Assembly: GCA_945910005.1 (NCBI GenBank)
Contig: OX246748.1
Coordinates: 11,585,051-11,649,050 of the forward strand
Direction: 5' to 3'
Origin: Isoperla grammatica
Taxonomy: Eukaryota > Arthropoda > Insecta > Plecoptera > Perlodidae
DNA length: 64,000 nucleotides
Shown here in pieces: positions 1 through 18,746 of the stretch. Within the stretch, counting starts at the first letter, position 1. Each line of letters begins with the position of its first letter. Below the pieces are notes generated by a model. That model was not told the DNA's origin and made no database searches. It was given only the letters and a program-made list of their open reading frames with translations. Made by a program: the position numbers and the translations under genes.

Positions 1-215
1 ACATCAGTGACTTTATGAATATCTCTCTGTATACACTATTTTAATCATGACCGTACGAATAATCTGGTAGGCCCTACCATATTATTACGCCTGGCCGTAC
101 AGTTTTCAGTGACCGTACGATTAATTTTACACTATTGCTACGGCGCGCCTCCATCCAATCAAATCATTGACCGTACGAATAATTTTGCACTATTATTACG
201 GCTGACCGTACGAAT
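1..215 (+). repeat. Irregular repeats of GACCGTACGAAT
   Basis: GACCGTACGA occurs four times (near 49, 110, 168 and 205) with TATTATTACG words between. No gene; class unknown. Confidence 0.5.
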
Positions 216-450
216 ATCCACAGCCTAATTTTAAAGTGACTAAACCAACCCTGTAGGCTTCGAACACCATCGACGAGTGAGCGATAACCAATCAAAGATC
301 GATATTTCAAATACGAAACATATGAATCAGTGATTGGACAGTGCGAACACCTGCGGACAAATGCCAGATTCAACAAGGCCGATTCAGAACAACTTTGAAT
401 TTATTGAGTGCTTCGTTGCTAGGACGGTTCCAAAGTCACCGTTTAAGTTT
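210..450 (-). mobile_element. SINE family S1 copy, 3'-truncated
   Basis: It matches 48150-48360 along its length (CAATCAAAGATCGATATTTC, GTGCGAACACCTGCGGAC). The CACTGAAAATCAGT end is lost. A 112-codon frame across it is not a gene. Confidence 0.65.
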
Positions 451-747
451 TCATTGTCCACCTTTTTGCATTGTTTACACCCGTTAAAGCGCGCGTGTTG
501 GCCTACTTCGCTAGCGGATGTGTGTTTGAGATGCGTATCTTGGCCACCCCTGACCGCACGGACAGCGGCCATGTTCTACTTTGAGATATCGTCTGTCTTC
601 ACACAGGTAACTAAAACATCCATCATTGCAAGTCTCGGAGTGCCACGACCTTCAAGCCTGGTTTATGATTGACGGAAACGGAATCGTGGTTGGAAGTGTG
701 TTCTGAAGACGTGAAATAAGCGTTTACGATTGACTGGAACTCGGAAT

Positions 748-909
748 ATGTTCGGGTCTATTCGCCGTAAATTGACCATTCTCGGCTTGTTGTTGTTGCT
801 GTCAGCTGCCTTTGTGATTGGTTGGTTTGGTGTCGTCTATGTTTGTTTACTCTGCGCATGCGTACACCGTGTCGGAGACGGCAACGTGAACACCAAAGTT
901 GGGACTTGA
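748..909 (+). CDS. Possible short exon or ORF with a signal-anchor segment
   Basis: The ATG at 748 begins MFGSIRRKLTILGLLLLLSA followed by about 15 more hydrophobic residues, and the frame stops at 907-909 (54 residues). A basic N-terminus followed by a hydrophobic stretch is what a signal-anchor first exon looks like. No downstream exon was found before IQCG, and no family was recognised. It could equally be chance in a Leu-rich T-rich stretch. Confidence 0.2.
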   Translation: MFGSIRRKLTILGLLLLLSAAFVIGWFGVVYVCLLCACVHRVGDGNVNTKVGT

Positions 910-1102
910 TGAACTTTACCGATCGCGTTGCCGTCTCGCGTTGGCAACCCGTCAATCAGAAACGCTCCGCCGTGTTAGCTATCTACTAACATTCACAATC
1001 ACGTTTCACAATTCCGTTTCCGTCAATCATAAACCAGGCTTCAGAGGCCTAGGCCTAGGCGTTTACCACGAGAGCCAAGTCCCAACTAGGGCTAGCCACT
1101 AG

Positions 1103-1733
1103 GCCACCTGTATCCAGTGGTATACTAAGCCTACGAACTCAATTAGTTTTGGACTAGATTGGCCTGAAAAACAGCTGAGTTTGTACGGAGAGGCCTAGGC
1201 TAGGGCCTAGGCCTAGCGCCAATGGTCACGTCCAAGTTCGGTTTTGTTAAATTGACCATCAACCAAGATGCGCAAGAAGGTCTCGATATAAATAAATGGC
1301 TTCATTGCAGTTCTTTACCCATTTACTTTCCTATTCTAAAAAATAAAATAAAATTCAACCCACCTGTTGGGTGGCGTCAGTGGGCTGCCGTAACAGGAAT
1401 GTTGGACCGTCTGGTCTTCAAGTGGCATCCCAGAGCCAAAGGGGCATAAGCGAGATAAACCTTGACACAATAATCAAACAACGCGATTAGTTTCAATCAA
1501 ATAAAACAATAAAAAGTCGTAAAAATACAAAATCTAAAGTAGCTTACCGGCTAAAACGTGTCGAACGGCCATTTTGGTTTTCAATCGTGTTGGCCTTCTT
1601 CTTTATCAGGTCTACAAACCTACAAATGTCTCTGTTCGGCCAGAATATTTCTGTTTTGTTTTATTGATTGATTGATATTTGGGTTTCTCATATTTTTTCA
1701 ACTTGGCTAATCGAGACGAATTATTAGAATAGG
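1103..1733. other. No recognised feature
   Basis: An AGGCCTAGGC-rich patch at 1186-1215 and a 75-codon frame at 1222-1449 without splice or family support. Confidence 0.4.
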
Positions 1734-1741
1734 TGTCACGT

Positions 1742-2289
1742 TAAGGTGACCATATTTTGAATATTGCAAACCGGGACAAACAAGTACGAACACCATGGAC
1801 AAGCACGGGGTCTAGTCAGTCGAAAGAGGCGAAACATTTTTAATTCAAATTTGCGTGCAAAATGCCCAGAAAACAGCTCTCTAACATGAATTAATAAAAC
1901 AGAATACATATCAATACATTATTATTCATGCTAATTTTAATTGGTACATATTAAGTATTTAAATGAATATGGGTACATTTTTGTAGTCAGTTATGCCCGG
2001 TCGTATTTCGCCAGCCGCCTGTTGACGGAATAAACTCGGCTGACTGTGAGGTGAGTTGCGTGTCGAGGGCTAGATAGCCGGCTAGCAACTGTAAGCCCCC
2101 CCCCCCCCCACCACCACCACTGTGTTACAATCAACCGCGTTGTCTTTATTGACAGAATACCGGGACACATTTCCCCCAAAAATTACAAACCGGTAAAAAT
2201 ACGTCTTTTTAATGAATCTCTCGGGACACCGGTACAAGTGTTCCGGTAACGGTACTGAACCGGTCAAACCTGTACGTGTGGTCACCTTA
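1742..2289. mobile_element. 548-bp hAT-like MITE, copy 1
   Basis: The inverted ends are TAAGGTGACCA and TGGTCACCTTA. The perfect 8-bp duplication TGTCACGT lies at 1734-1741 and 2290-2297. No transposase. Inside are GGGACA/ACCGG words and a C10 run. It is homologous, inverted, to 18211-18746. Confidence 0.9.
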
Positions 2290-2569
2290 TGTCACGTCTT
2301 TCTATATGGCATTTTTTTTTTTTTTTTTTAACATACTTCATTTTAAAACAGTAAATAGACACATTACCAAGAGGATGGACTCGCCCCAGTTGCTGGAGAG
2401 GTTCTTTAATTAATAGTTGCTCTTTTAGCAGTCAATACGCTCGATCGAACTGTTACACTTGTTCCCCATTTCAAATCCGCAAACACAGTAGCTGTACAAA
2501 AATACGCTTTAAAAATCTATTTCAAGAGAAGCAATATGTTTCTTTAGTAGTATGTGTTCAAATTTCAAA

Positions 2570-2925
2570 TTCAGATTCAAATATTTATTTTATTTCCTTA
2601 CATTTTACACATTTTACAGTTACATGTACACAGAACATTTAAGATTGTAAGAAAAGCCCAACTATAGACACTGTCTTGTGGTTTGTTAAGAAAATAGCTA
2701 GTTGCCACATTGGCTGCCAAGTAGGAAGTATTACTATTTAAATTTAAATTCAAGGTAGTAAATAACAATAAATAATTAAATACAATAAAATAAAATAAAA
2801 CGTAGGAAGAAATACAGTTCGTTTGTATGATTGGTCTATATGTGAGATTAAAATGGAAATAAAATTGAATTGAAAATTGGATTAATTGCGGGGCGTATAG
2901 CGGTGTTTGGGTTTGGGTTGACATT
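2570..2925 (-). mobile_element. LINE-like 3' UTR fragment
   Basis: AT-rich sequence which on the - strand ends in AAATAAATATTTGAATCTGA. It contains a 108-codon frame of low-complexity composition that I do not call as a gene. Confidence 0.35.
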
Positions 2926-3049
2926 GTTCTTTACCACACAAGTTGTATAAAATGATATAATATAATCGACTCTTCGACTACTACCACAGCCCATAGGCAT
3001 ATGTTACAATTACAGTTTTACAGTTACAGTTTTAATTTTTTTAAAATAA

Positions 3050-3362
3050 TTTTTACATTGTTATATTTTGATGGATGACTGTGTTATGTGTGTGGTGAAT
3101 AAGTTACCTTTTTACAATTAGTAGTACATCTATTTAGTTTATATCTTAATGCATGAATGAGCGTCTGGTGCGCTTTTGTAAATATTTTAATGTAAATATT
3201 TTAATGTGAATTGCTCGATGTTAATGTAGTGTACATGTGTTAAATGTTAAATCTAGCCAAGTTTAGTTATATGGCTATGCACCCACTTTACGACATCCAT
3301 ATTTGTACTCTGTATGAATCTACCGGACTAATAAATACTTACTTACTTACTTACTTACTTAC
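3050..3362 (+). mobile_element. LINE 3' end with (TTAC)n tail
   Basis: The region with TTTGTACTCTGTATGAATC, then ACTAATAAATACTTACTTAC, has the look of a CR1-group 3' end with simple tail. No coding part is left. Confidence 0.55.
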
Positions 3363-3579
3363 TATAGAAGTTTCGGTAGTGTATAGATACTTACTGTGGT
3401 ATTATTCTAACTGGCTTCATCAGGGACCTCCGGACCATGTTGTTATCAGAATAACACACACTATCGCAAATTTATCTTAACTACAGGCACGCTCAACTCC
3501 CCTTCCATTCCCCCCCCCCCCCCCTCTTCGCTACCCTACTCGCCTACAAAGACTATCACTATTAAGGAAATACGTGGAC

Positions 3580-3835
3580 TGTGTTTCTCGATGGTCTAGT
3601 TCTAGTACGTTTATTCCTGGTTCTAATGCAGAAGATTCAGGGTTCGATTCCCGGTTAGTGCTGCGGTGTTTTAACTTTGGAGCTTGTCCTTATGATAATA
3701 TACTGGTATACATGTAAAAACGGTGACTTTAGAGCCGTACTAGCTACGATACGAAACTCATATTAAATATTGTATAAATGACCCCCACTGAAAATCAGTT
3801 CTTGTAACAAGCTTGTAACTGATTTGAACAAATCA
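3580..3835 (+). mobile_element. tRNA-derived SINE, family S1, most complete copy
   Basis: An A-box-like TGGTCTAGTTCTAG and a B-box GGTTCGATTCC form the head. A core CGGTGACTTTAGAGCC follows and then the hairpin CCCCCACTGAAAATCAGT. The tail region is AT-rich. Other copies share core and hairpin. Confidence 0.7.
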
Positions 3836-3837
3836 AA

Positions 3838-3895
3838 CTTGATCTCCGCCTAGTGCAGGTTAGTTCGACAAACCTCCGCTAGACGGAGATCAAGT
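3838..3895. repeat. Short hairpin repeat
   Basis: CTTGATCTCCGCCTAG is mirrored by CTAGACGGAGATCAAG with about 25 bases between. It lies about 220 bp upstream of the IQCG start codon. Confidence 0.5.
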
Positions 3896-4117
3896 AGACC
3901 TTGATATCAAATAATCGTTACCTTTGGAAGGCGATATAATTACAACAATAATAATTTGTATTAAAAAAGAACCAGCACACATTTTCCAAAAACAAATAAA
4001 CATTGGAGTTTTGCACCCAACGTATATTCGTCTACATGATGACTGATATGACATTTCCAGCCTACCTACATTGAACAAGTCTACATATATTATTCAATCA
4101 ACGAACAACGCACAATC

Positions 4118-12007
<7,890 letters not shown>

Positions 12008-12960
12008 TGGTATGAACGCGAAATTGTTGCCACATTACGACGTGGAAAAGTTTTCGTGAGTCTGTGCATTTTGCGTATGCGCAGTAGGAAGAGTATTGTT
12101 GCAGCGAATTGATGTGCGTCAATATCCAGAGAGAGATGATAATATTGACATAAGGGTTTAATATACCTATCTCAAAATTGATCTACGACCCTTATAGATA
12201 TAGAGTTAATCAAGGTCATCTAAATCTTCAATAACAACAATGCACAACAATGAAAAAATGAACCTTGTGACATAATATTAGCAAACTAGTTTTTATTGTT
12301 GTGCATTGTTGTTAAAATCTTCAGTGACAACAATGCACAACAATGAAAAAATTAACCTTGACATAATATTTGCAAACTAGTTTTTATTGTTGTGCATTGT
12401 TGTTCAAATCTTCAGTAACAACAATGCACAACAATGAAAAAATGAACCTTGTGACATAATATTAGCAAACTAGTTTTTATTGTTGTGCATTGTTGTTAAT
12501 ACAGATTTAGGTGACCGTGATTCACTCACTCTAAGGGTTCTAGATCAATTTTGAAAACGGTCTATTATTTTACAACTATTGCAATGGTAGTATTCGCTTT
12601 GGTACCACGTACCATTCCAGGGTTGAACGAAACATGTCATTGTGTATCACGAAGGTATAAAAATGGTTCATATATAGATCGGCCATGAAAGAATTTAAAA
12701 AGCAAAATATATGCCAACATAATGAGGTTATTATCGATTTAAAATGTTGTTTTATAACTATTGGGCATGGCTATAAAATGCAAAGATAAATTATTGTGAG
12801 GTGCTTTTAACGGGAATTTATTTTATATCTATATAACTAATATTATATTTAGACATTTGTCATTTTACCATCTTGTCTATAGGTACGATTTACATATTTA
12901 GCTGAAATAAATAACATTATTTGTACTTTTCTAGTAACTTTGTATATCATTATTGTGTTT
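12008..12960 (+). other. Probable 3' UTR and downstream region of IQCG
   Basis: No coding sequence was seen. An AATAAA-type word at about 12907-12912 could serve as polyadenylation signal, though a 900-nt 3' UTR would be long. The hairpin-forming tandem repeat at 12220-12500 lies inside this stretch. Confidence 0.3.
12220..12500. repeat. Three tandem about 92-bp units, each a hairpin
   Basis: Units start at about 12234, 12327 and 12418. Each holds ACAACAATGCACAACAAT and its mirror ATTGTTGTGCATTGTTGT about 45 bases apart. It lies 220 bp past the IQCG stop. Confidence 0.85.
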
Positions 12961-13317
12961 TGTTTTTCAAATTTTTGTAATATCCCATCCCAATCAATTA
13001 GCTTGCTTTACAACAATGAAATAAATGAAATGAATCGATGGACAAACAACAAGCTTTTGAACAATAAAACATTCTGATTTTGAAAACAAATCTTCAAAAC
13101 TAACAAGAAATATACACAACTTTCACAACTTGGTTGCCCATCAAACGTTTTAACTGGTGAGCAGTTACTATCGCCATACCTCGTTTTCTTCATAATGTTA
13201 CAATTTTATTATTTTGACAGCTCGTTGTTTGTCCATCAGTTCGATTCATTTGTTACATTGTTGTAGTTCGGCTGTGACGTCAGTTGCAAGTTCCCTATTG
13301 TATTATATTGTGAGCCT

Positions 13318-13499
13318 ATCCGAAGTGCCTCTCTTCAGGTAATTAATTAGTAATTAGGCACGGTTATCGGGGTGTTTGGATAATTGCTAATTGGGATGGA
13401 ATTTCCAAGGTCTGTTTTACTTGTCGAGTGATGGAAACCACTGGAGAAACCAGTGCAGGATTACACTGGCTGCGGTATCAAACCAGCAACCTACGCGTG
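13318..13499 (-). mobile_element. tRNA-derived SINE, family S2, interrupted copy
   Basis: It shares CCTCTTCAGGT, GTTTGGATA and GGTATCAAACCAGCAACC with 16690-16912. The inverse of the last is a B-box. The 2.7-kb hAT-like element is inserted at its right end. Confidence 0.55.
13492..13499. repeat. Target-site duplication TACGCGTG, left copy
   Basis: It is identical to 16239-16246. It lies at the end of a tRNA-derived SINE, into which the hAT-like element inserted. Confidence 0.75.
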
Positions 13500-13919
13500 C
13501 AGGGGCGGACTGCATGGGAAGAAAATCCAGGCCGGGCAAACTTTTGGTCAGGCCAGGCACGAAGGGTTTGGGGGGTTATGGCCCCCCAACAACAGCGCCG
13601 CAGGCGAAATTTTAAAAAATCAGGTATTTATAAGGCATTTGGTGCGTTTTAGAAAAAACATAAAAGGCTGAATGCACTACCAAAATACTGTAGTTTTCTC
13701 GGTTAAAAGTAGAAAAACACCAGCAATAATATGGGAACACTGTCTAACGACTGATGAGAATGAGATCAAGTTACACCGAAAATTAACGAATCTTCAATGT
13801 GATTTAAACCTTGCAACATCGTGAAGGAAGGGGTGGGAGGGCAACGGATTTAAAGAAATTAAAATTTCAAAAAATGCAAATGTAAGCCAATTGATTTTTA
13901 AGTATATAATAGACAATGA

Positions 13920-14034
13920 AAAGCGAAAGTTTATCGTGAAATCTATATCTTCTTAACAGTAACACATACATAGTGTTATACAAATTGTCGCGGGCAGCGC
14001 CGCCAGCGCGGCAACTTACCGCCGGCACCAGGCA
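13920..14034 (+). repeat. Left internal direct repeat bracketing the satellite
   Basis: It runs from GCGAAAGTTTATCGTGAAAT to CGCGGCAACTTACCGCCGG and recurs at 16007-16136 in the same orientation with about 90% identity by eye. Confidence 0.8.
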
Positions 14035-14600
14035 CTGTGACGAGGTCAAACGCGTGTAGTTAGCAGTGTGAAGCAGCCCGGCGTGCACAGAGAGCAATGT
14101 GACGAGGTCCAACACGTGTAGTAAGAAGTGTGAAGTAGCCCGGCGTGCACAGCGAGCAGTGTGACGAGGTCCAACGCGTGTAGTAAGCAGTGTGAAGTAG
14201 CCCGGCGTGCACAGAGAGCGCTGTGACGAAGTCAAACGCGTGTAGTAAGTAGTGTGAAGCAGCCCGGCGTGCACAGTGAGCTATGTGACAAGGTCCAACG
14301 AGTGTAGTAAGCAGTGTGAAGTAGCCCGGCGTGCACAGAGAGCAATGTGACGAGGTCCAACGCGTGTAGTAAGCAGTGTGAAGTAGCCCGGCGTGCACAG
14401 TGAGCTATGTGACAAAGCCAACGAGTGTAGTAAGCAGTGTGAAGTAGCCCGGCGTGCACAGAGAGCAATGTGGCGAGGTCCAACGCGTGTAGTAAGCAGT
14501 GTGAAGTAGCCCGGCGTGCACAGCGAGCAGTGTGACGAGGTCCTACGAGTGTAGTAAGCAGTGTGAAGTGGCTCGGGGTGCACAGCGAGCAGTGTGAAGC
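14035..14600 (-). repeat. 62-bp satellite array, left block
   Basis: About nine units of 62 bp with landmarks GTAGTAAGCAGTGTGAAG and CCCGGCGTGCACAG. Frames on the - strand read repeated HAGLLHTAYYTR-like peptides because 62 is not a multiple of three; these are not genes. Confidence 0.9.
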
Positions 14601-14624
14601 AGGCCGATGTTTTGGTTTGCTTAG

Positions 14625-14795
14625 ATTAGGTTAGGTTCTGTTGGGTTAGGTTAGGTTAGGTTAGGTTAGGTTAGGTTAGGTTAGGTTAGGTTAGGTTAGG
14701 TTAGGTTAGGTTAGGTTAGGTTAGGTTAGGTTAGTTTAGGTTAAGTAAGGTTAGGCCAGATTAGGTTAGGTTATGTTAGGTGTGGTTCGGTTTGG
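14625..14795 (+). repeat. TTAGG pentamer tract (telomere-like)
   Basis: About 17 perfect TTAGG copies (14646-14730) lie inside a degenerate margin. The motif equals the arthropod-type telomere repeat, not the TTAGGG expected in deuterostomes. It splits the 62-bp satellite. Confidence 0.9.
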
Positions 14796-14822
14796 TTACG
14801 TTATGTTATCCAATCTCTCGCC

Positions 14823-15990
14823 GTGAAGCAGCCCGGCGTGCACAGCGGCACGTGTGACTAGGTTTAACGCGGGTAGTAAGCAGTGTGAAGCAGCCCGGCG
14901 TGGACAGCGAGCAGTGTGATGAGGATTGTGCTTAGTAAGCAGTGTGAAGTAGCCCGGTGGGCACAGCGAGCAGTGTGACGATGCTCAACGCGTGTAGTGA
15001 GCAGTGTGAAGTAGCCCGGCGTGCACAGCGAGCAGTGTGACGAGGTCCTACGCGGGTAGTAAGCAATGTTAAGCAGCCCGGCGTGGACAGCGAGCAGTGT
15101 GACGAGGTCCAACGCGTGTAGTAAGCAGTGTGAAGTAGCGTGGCGTGCACAGCGAGCATGTGACGAGGTCCTACGCGTGTAGTAAGCAGTGTGTAGCAGC
15201 CCGGCGTGCACAGCGAGCAGTGTGACGAGGTCTAACGAATGTAGTAAGCAGTGTGAAGTAGCCTGGCGTGCACAGCGAGCATTTGACGGCCTCCTACGCG
15301 TGTAGTAAGCAGTGTGAAGTAGCCCGGCGTGCATAGCGAGCAATGTGACGAGGTGCTACGCGTGTAGTAAGCAGTGTGTAGTAGCCCGGTGTGCACAGTT
15401 AGCTATGTGACAAGGTCCATCGAGTGTAGTAAGCAGTGTGTAGTAGCCCGGCGTGCACAGAGAGTAATGTGACGAGGTCCAACGAGTGTAGTTAGAAGTG
15501 TGAAGTGGCCCGGCGTGCACAGCGAGCAGTGTGACGAGGTTCAACGCGTGTAGTAAGAAGTGTGAAGTAGCCCGGCGTCTACAGCGAGCAGTGTGACGAG
15601 GTTCAACGCGTGTAGTAAGAAGTGTGAAGTAGCCCGGCGTGCACAGCGAGCAGTGTGACGAGGTTCAACGCGTGTAGTAAGAAGTGTGAAGTAGCCCGGC
15701 GTCTACAGCGAGCAGTGTGACGAGGTTCAACGCGTGTAGTAAGAAGTGTGAAGTAGCCCGGCGTGCACAGCGAGCAGTGTGACGAGGTTCAACGCGTGTA
15801 GTAAGCAGTTTGAAGCAGCCCGGCGTACACAGCGAGCAGTGTGACGAGGTTCAACGCGTGTAGTAAACAGTGCGAAGCAGCCCGGCGTACACAGCGAGCA
15901 CTGTGACGCGGTTCAACGCGTGTAGTAAGCTGTGTGAAGTAGCCCGGCGGGCACAGCGAGCAGTGTGACGAGGTTCAACGAATGTAGTAA
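14823..15990 (-). repeat. 62-bp satellite array, right block
   Basis: About 19 units of the 62-bp repeat. Copies from 15540 to 15800 are the most alike and alternate two variants (GCGTGCACAG and GCGTCTACAG), which suggests a 124-bp higher-order unit. Edges are more diverged. Confidence 0.9.
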
Positions 15991-16006
15991 GCAGTGATGC
16001 AAAGCG

Positions 16007-16136
16007 AAAGTTTATCGTGAAATCTATATCTTTTTAACAGTAACACATATACATAGTGTTATGCACATTTGGTAAAGAATATAAAATTATCGTGGGCAGC
16101 GCCTTTAGCGCGGCAACTTACCGCCGGCGCCAGGCA
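16007..16136 (+). repeat. Right internal direct repeat bracketing the satellite
   Basis: Second copy of the 13920-14034 sequence, slightly longer (ATACATAGTGTTATGCAC). Same orientation. Confidence 0.8.
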
Positions 16137-16689
16137 GTTTAGTTTATGCCTCTTTCATGCGGACCAGGCCAAATTCGGGCTTAAACAGTCAGGTCACCGG
16201 GCATTTGCCCGGTTGCCCGGTGGGCCTGTCCGCTCCTGTACGCGTGGCACTTACATCAGTTTTAGCAATCTATGGTGTTTGGGTGAAGACGGCTTATGTC
16301 CAAACATTGATTTTATATCAGTCCCGTTTACTTGGCAGTAACGTGATTTTGGGATTGAGTTGAAATACTTAGATCATAAATTGAACTCAATTCCCTTCTT
16401 GCAACGTTTACATGCCATAGAGTTCAATTCTTGTTTGCTCCCACCCCAGAGCCCTCTGCATTTGATTTCGGGAACATACTATAGTTACAGGATTTCTGTT
16501 CACATGGAGAGATTCATCCGGGATTGAATCCTACTTTGGACTCGCTCCCACATTTTGTGGAAGTGGTTGGAACGAATTCAATCCTTGTCGCCTATCCATG
16601 ATTTACTAATGTCGCTTACCGTATACAACCAGTATAAGATAATGATTTTACATTTTTCGTAGGAATACTGTTTTAGGGTTCACACCATC

Positions 16690-16912
16690 TTTACCTGATG
16701 TGCCCCTCTTCAGGTGACTAACTAGTTATTGTTAGGATGTTTGGATAGGTGGGAAGGAATGTCCGAGGGTAGCTAGTAGGACTTAATCCCAGCATTAATC
16801 TTTACAACTGAGGAAAACCTCGGAAAACCCTTCAGCCGGTGGCCGGTATCGAACCGGCGACCTCCCGAACTAGTCTCGCGTCTTACCGCTGAGCTACGTC
16901 TATCGTTACCCA
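16690..16912 (-). mobile_element. tRNA-derived SINE, family S2
   Basis: On the - strand it begins with TAGCTCAGCGGTAAGACGC (A-box) and GCCGGTTCGATACCGGC (B-box with a perfect T-arm), then GGGTTTTCCGAGGTTTTCCT. The acceptor stem does not pair, so it is not a tRNA gene. Confidence 0.7.
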
Positions 16913-16997
16913 CGAAGATGGATTACTTTCAGCCAATGACTATCTCTGACTAGACTATAGAGTGCGTCACCCCCAAGTATTACCACCGAGCTGTAGG

Positions 16998-17145
16998 GGT
17001 GGGGGGGGGGGTGGGGGTGGGGGGGGGAGAAGGCTATGAGATGCAGTCACAGTCGGTGGTTCGTCCAGCGAGCAGCATGATTGTGTCACAGATTGTGTAT
17101 ATCGTTGTTGTGGCTGACGGGGGGGGGGGGGGGGGGGGGGGGGGG
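16998..17145 (+). repeat. Poly-G tracts
   Basis: A G-rich stretch at 16998-17030 and a run of about 25 G's at 17120-17144, capable of forming G-quadruplexes. Confidence 0.8.
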
Positions 17146-17227
17146 TACATCGCACGCGAAGATTTGAGACGTTTTACGTACTAGCACACACCACCTGTGG
17201 TATTAGTTACTCATTGCGTGGTGAAGA

Positions 17228-17415
17228 CAGACAGGTAGTAGGTACCAAAATTTGAAATATCGATCTTTGATTGGTTATCGCTCACTCGTCGATGGTGTTC
17301 GAAGCCCACAGGGTTGGTTAAGTCGCTTTAAATTAAAGTCCCCCACTGCAAATCAGTTTAATTACTGAGTGGGTAGACTCTAAATGTGAATTTATTTTAT
17401 TTATTTTATTTAATC
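17228..17415 (+). mobile_element. SINE family S1 copy, 5'-truncated
   Basis: It contains AAATATCGATCTTTGATTGG, GTCCCCCACTGCAAATCAGT, ACTGAGTGGGTAGACTCT and a TTTA/TTTTA tail, opposite in strand to the 48-kb copy. Confidence 0.65.
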
Positions 17416-18210
17416 ACATCACCATTATTTCGACGTATTTCAAAGATATTATTAGTGGTGCAAGTGCGAGTGAGTGATTCAAGTTATGTAATTCAAGTGA
17501 TGTAATCCAACAGCTGCAATAAAATACAATACAATACAATAGGCCTACAATACAATATACAATACAAGTGTACTGATATTTGTCAGTATTACTTACTGCA
17601 TGGTGTAAGTGTGAACATCAACAGGTGCGAAGTCAGCGTGGAAATGGTCACACTAACGTGGATGGATAGGCCTATATGACAGTGTATGAACCAAGTGTTC
17701 GTCTCTTCCTTATCACTACCAGTGGTGAGTACAACAATACAATCACGGTATAAATTGATTTTTACGCTTTTTAAAATAGTTTGTTGTGACTACATTTGTT
17801 GTAGGTAGTCAATTATTAAAAAGTAGGGGACCACTCGAGGGCGTTCGCGGGATTTTTACAATGGGGGGGGGGAGAGGGGGGGGCGTTAATGGACATTTAA
17901 ATCATTTACATATATGCACTCTCTCACATGCAAATGTACACATACAACAAGTGTGTACCGTAATAATGTGTACAAGAGGCAACGTATTAGCGTCTCGATC
18001 GCAGCTAGTGGGAATGGGGTGAGTGGCCCCTTGCTTCCCCCCCCCCCTCCTCTTTCCGGTACTAAAAGATACACTCGTCTTTTTGTAGCGATATTCAAGA
18101 GTCGCATCCAGTCTATTGTTGCAATTAAGACGTGGACGCAATACTGAAAGTCTCAAAATAATTTTTGTATATACACTTTTTTAATACTAAATTATTGACA
18201 GCGCTAAATA

Positions 18211-18746
18211 TAAGGTGACCAGACGTACCGGTGTCCCGAGAGATTCATTGAAAAGACGTATTTTTACCGGTTTGTAATTCTTGGGGAAAAAGTGTCCCCG
18301 TATTCTGTCAATAAAGACAACGAGGTCGATTGTAACAGTGTGGGGGAGGGGTGGGGGGGCTTACAGTTGCTGGTCTCATTCGCAGACGCTGACTCACGCA
18401 CTCATTAAACTCACAGTCAGCAGAGTCTATTCCGTCAACAGGCGGCTGGCGAAATACGACCGGGCATAACAAGTCTACAAAAATGTACCCACATTTATTT
18501 AAGTACTTAATATGTATTAATTAAATTTTAAATAAATAATAATGTATTGATATTCATTTTGTTTTATTAAAATTCATGTTAGAAAGCTGTTTTGAGGGCA
18601 TTTTGCAGTTGCACGCAAATTTGAATTAAAAATGTTTCGCCTCTTTCGAGGCGAAACCAGACCCCGTGCTTGTCCATGGAGTTCGTATCCTTCCACATTG
18701 TTTGTCCCGGTTTGCAATATTCAAAATATGGTCACCTCTCACCTTA
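18211..18746. mobile_element. 536-bp hAT-like MITE, copy 2
   Basis: It starts TAAGGTGACCAGACG and ends GGTCACCTCTCACCTTA. The perfect 8-bp duplication GCTAAATA is at 18203-18210 and 18747-18754. The right terminus has a few extra bases compared with copy 1. No transposase. Confidence 0.9.

Larger units (their letters stand above)
13500..16238. mobile_element. 2.7-kb hAT-like non-autonomous element carrying satellite DNA
   Basis: The left end CAGGGGCGGACTG and the right end (inverse CAGGAGCGGACAG) are inverted. The flanks carry a perfect 8-bp duplication TACGCGTG (13492-13499 and 16239-16246), the target length of hAT transposons. Inside are two 115-130-bp direct repeats (about 13920-14034 and 16007-16136) bracketing the 62-bp array and a TTAGG tract. 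No transposase ORF was seen. Confidence 0.8.

Noticed and set aside
334..672. 112-codon frame near the left edge
   Set aside because: Its first part is a SINE copy also found at 48 kb; the remainder has no support.
13867..15544. Series of - strand frames with HAGLLHTAYYTR-like repeats
   Set aside because: They are translations of a 62-bp satellite; the frame changes from unit to unit and no unit is preserved in one frame.
13980..16000. CRISPR-like appearance of regular repeats
   Set aside because: There are no unique spacers between repeats, the units are contiguous, and the sequence is clearly eukaryotic.
16835..16912. tRNA gene on the - strand
   Set aside because: The T-arm is perfect and an A-box is present, but the acceptor stem does not pair and SINE-type sequence follows.
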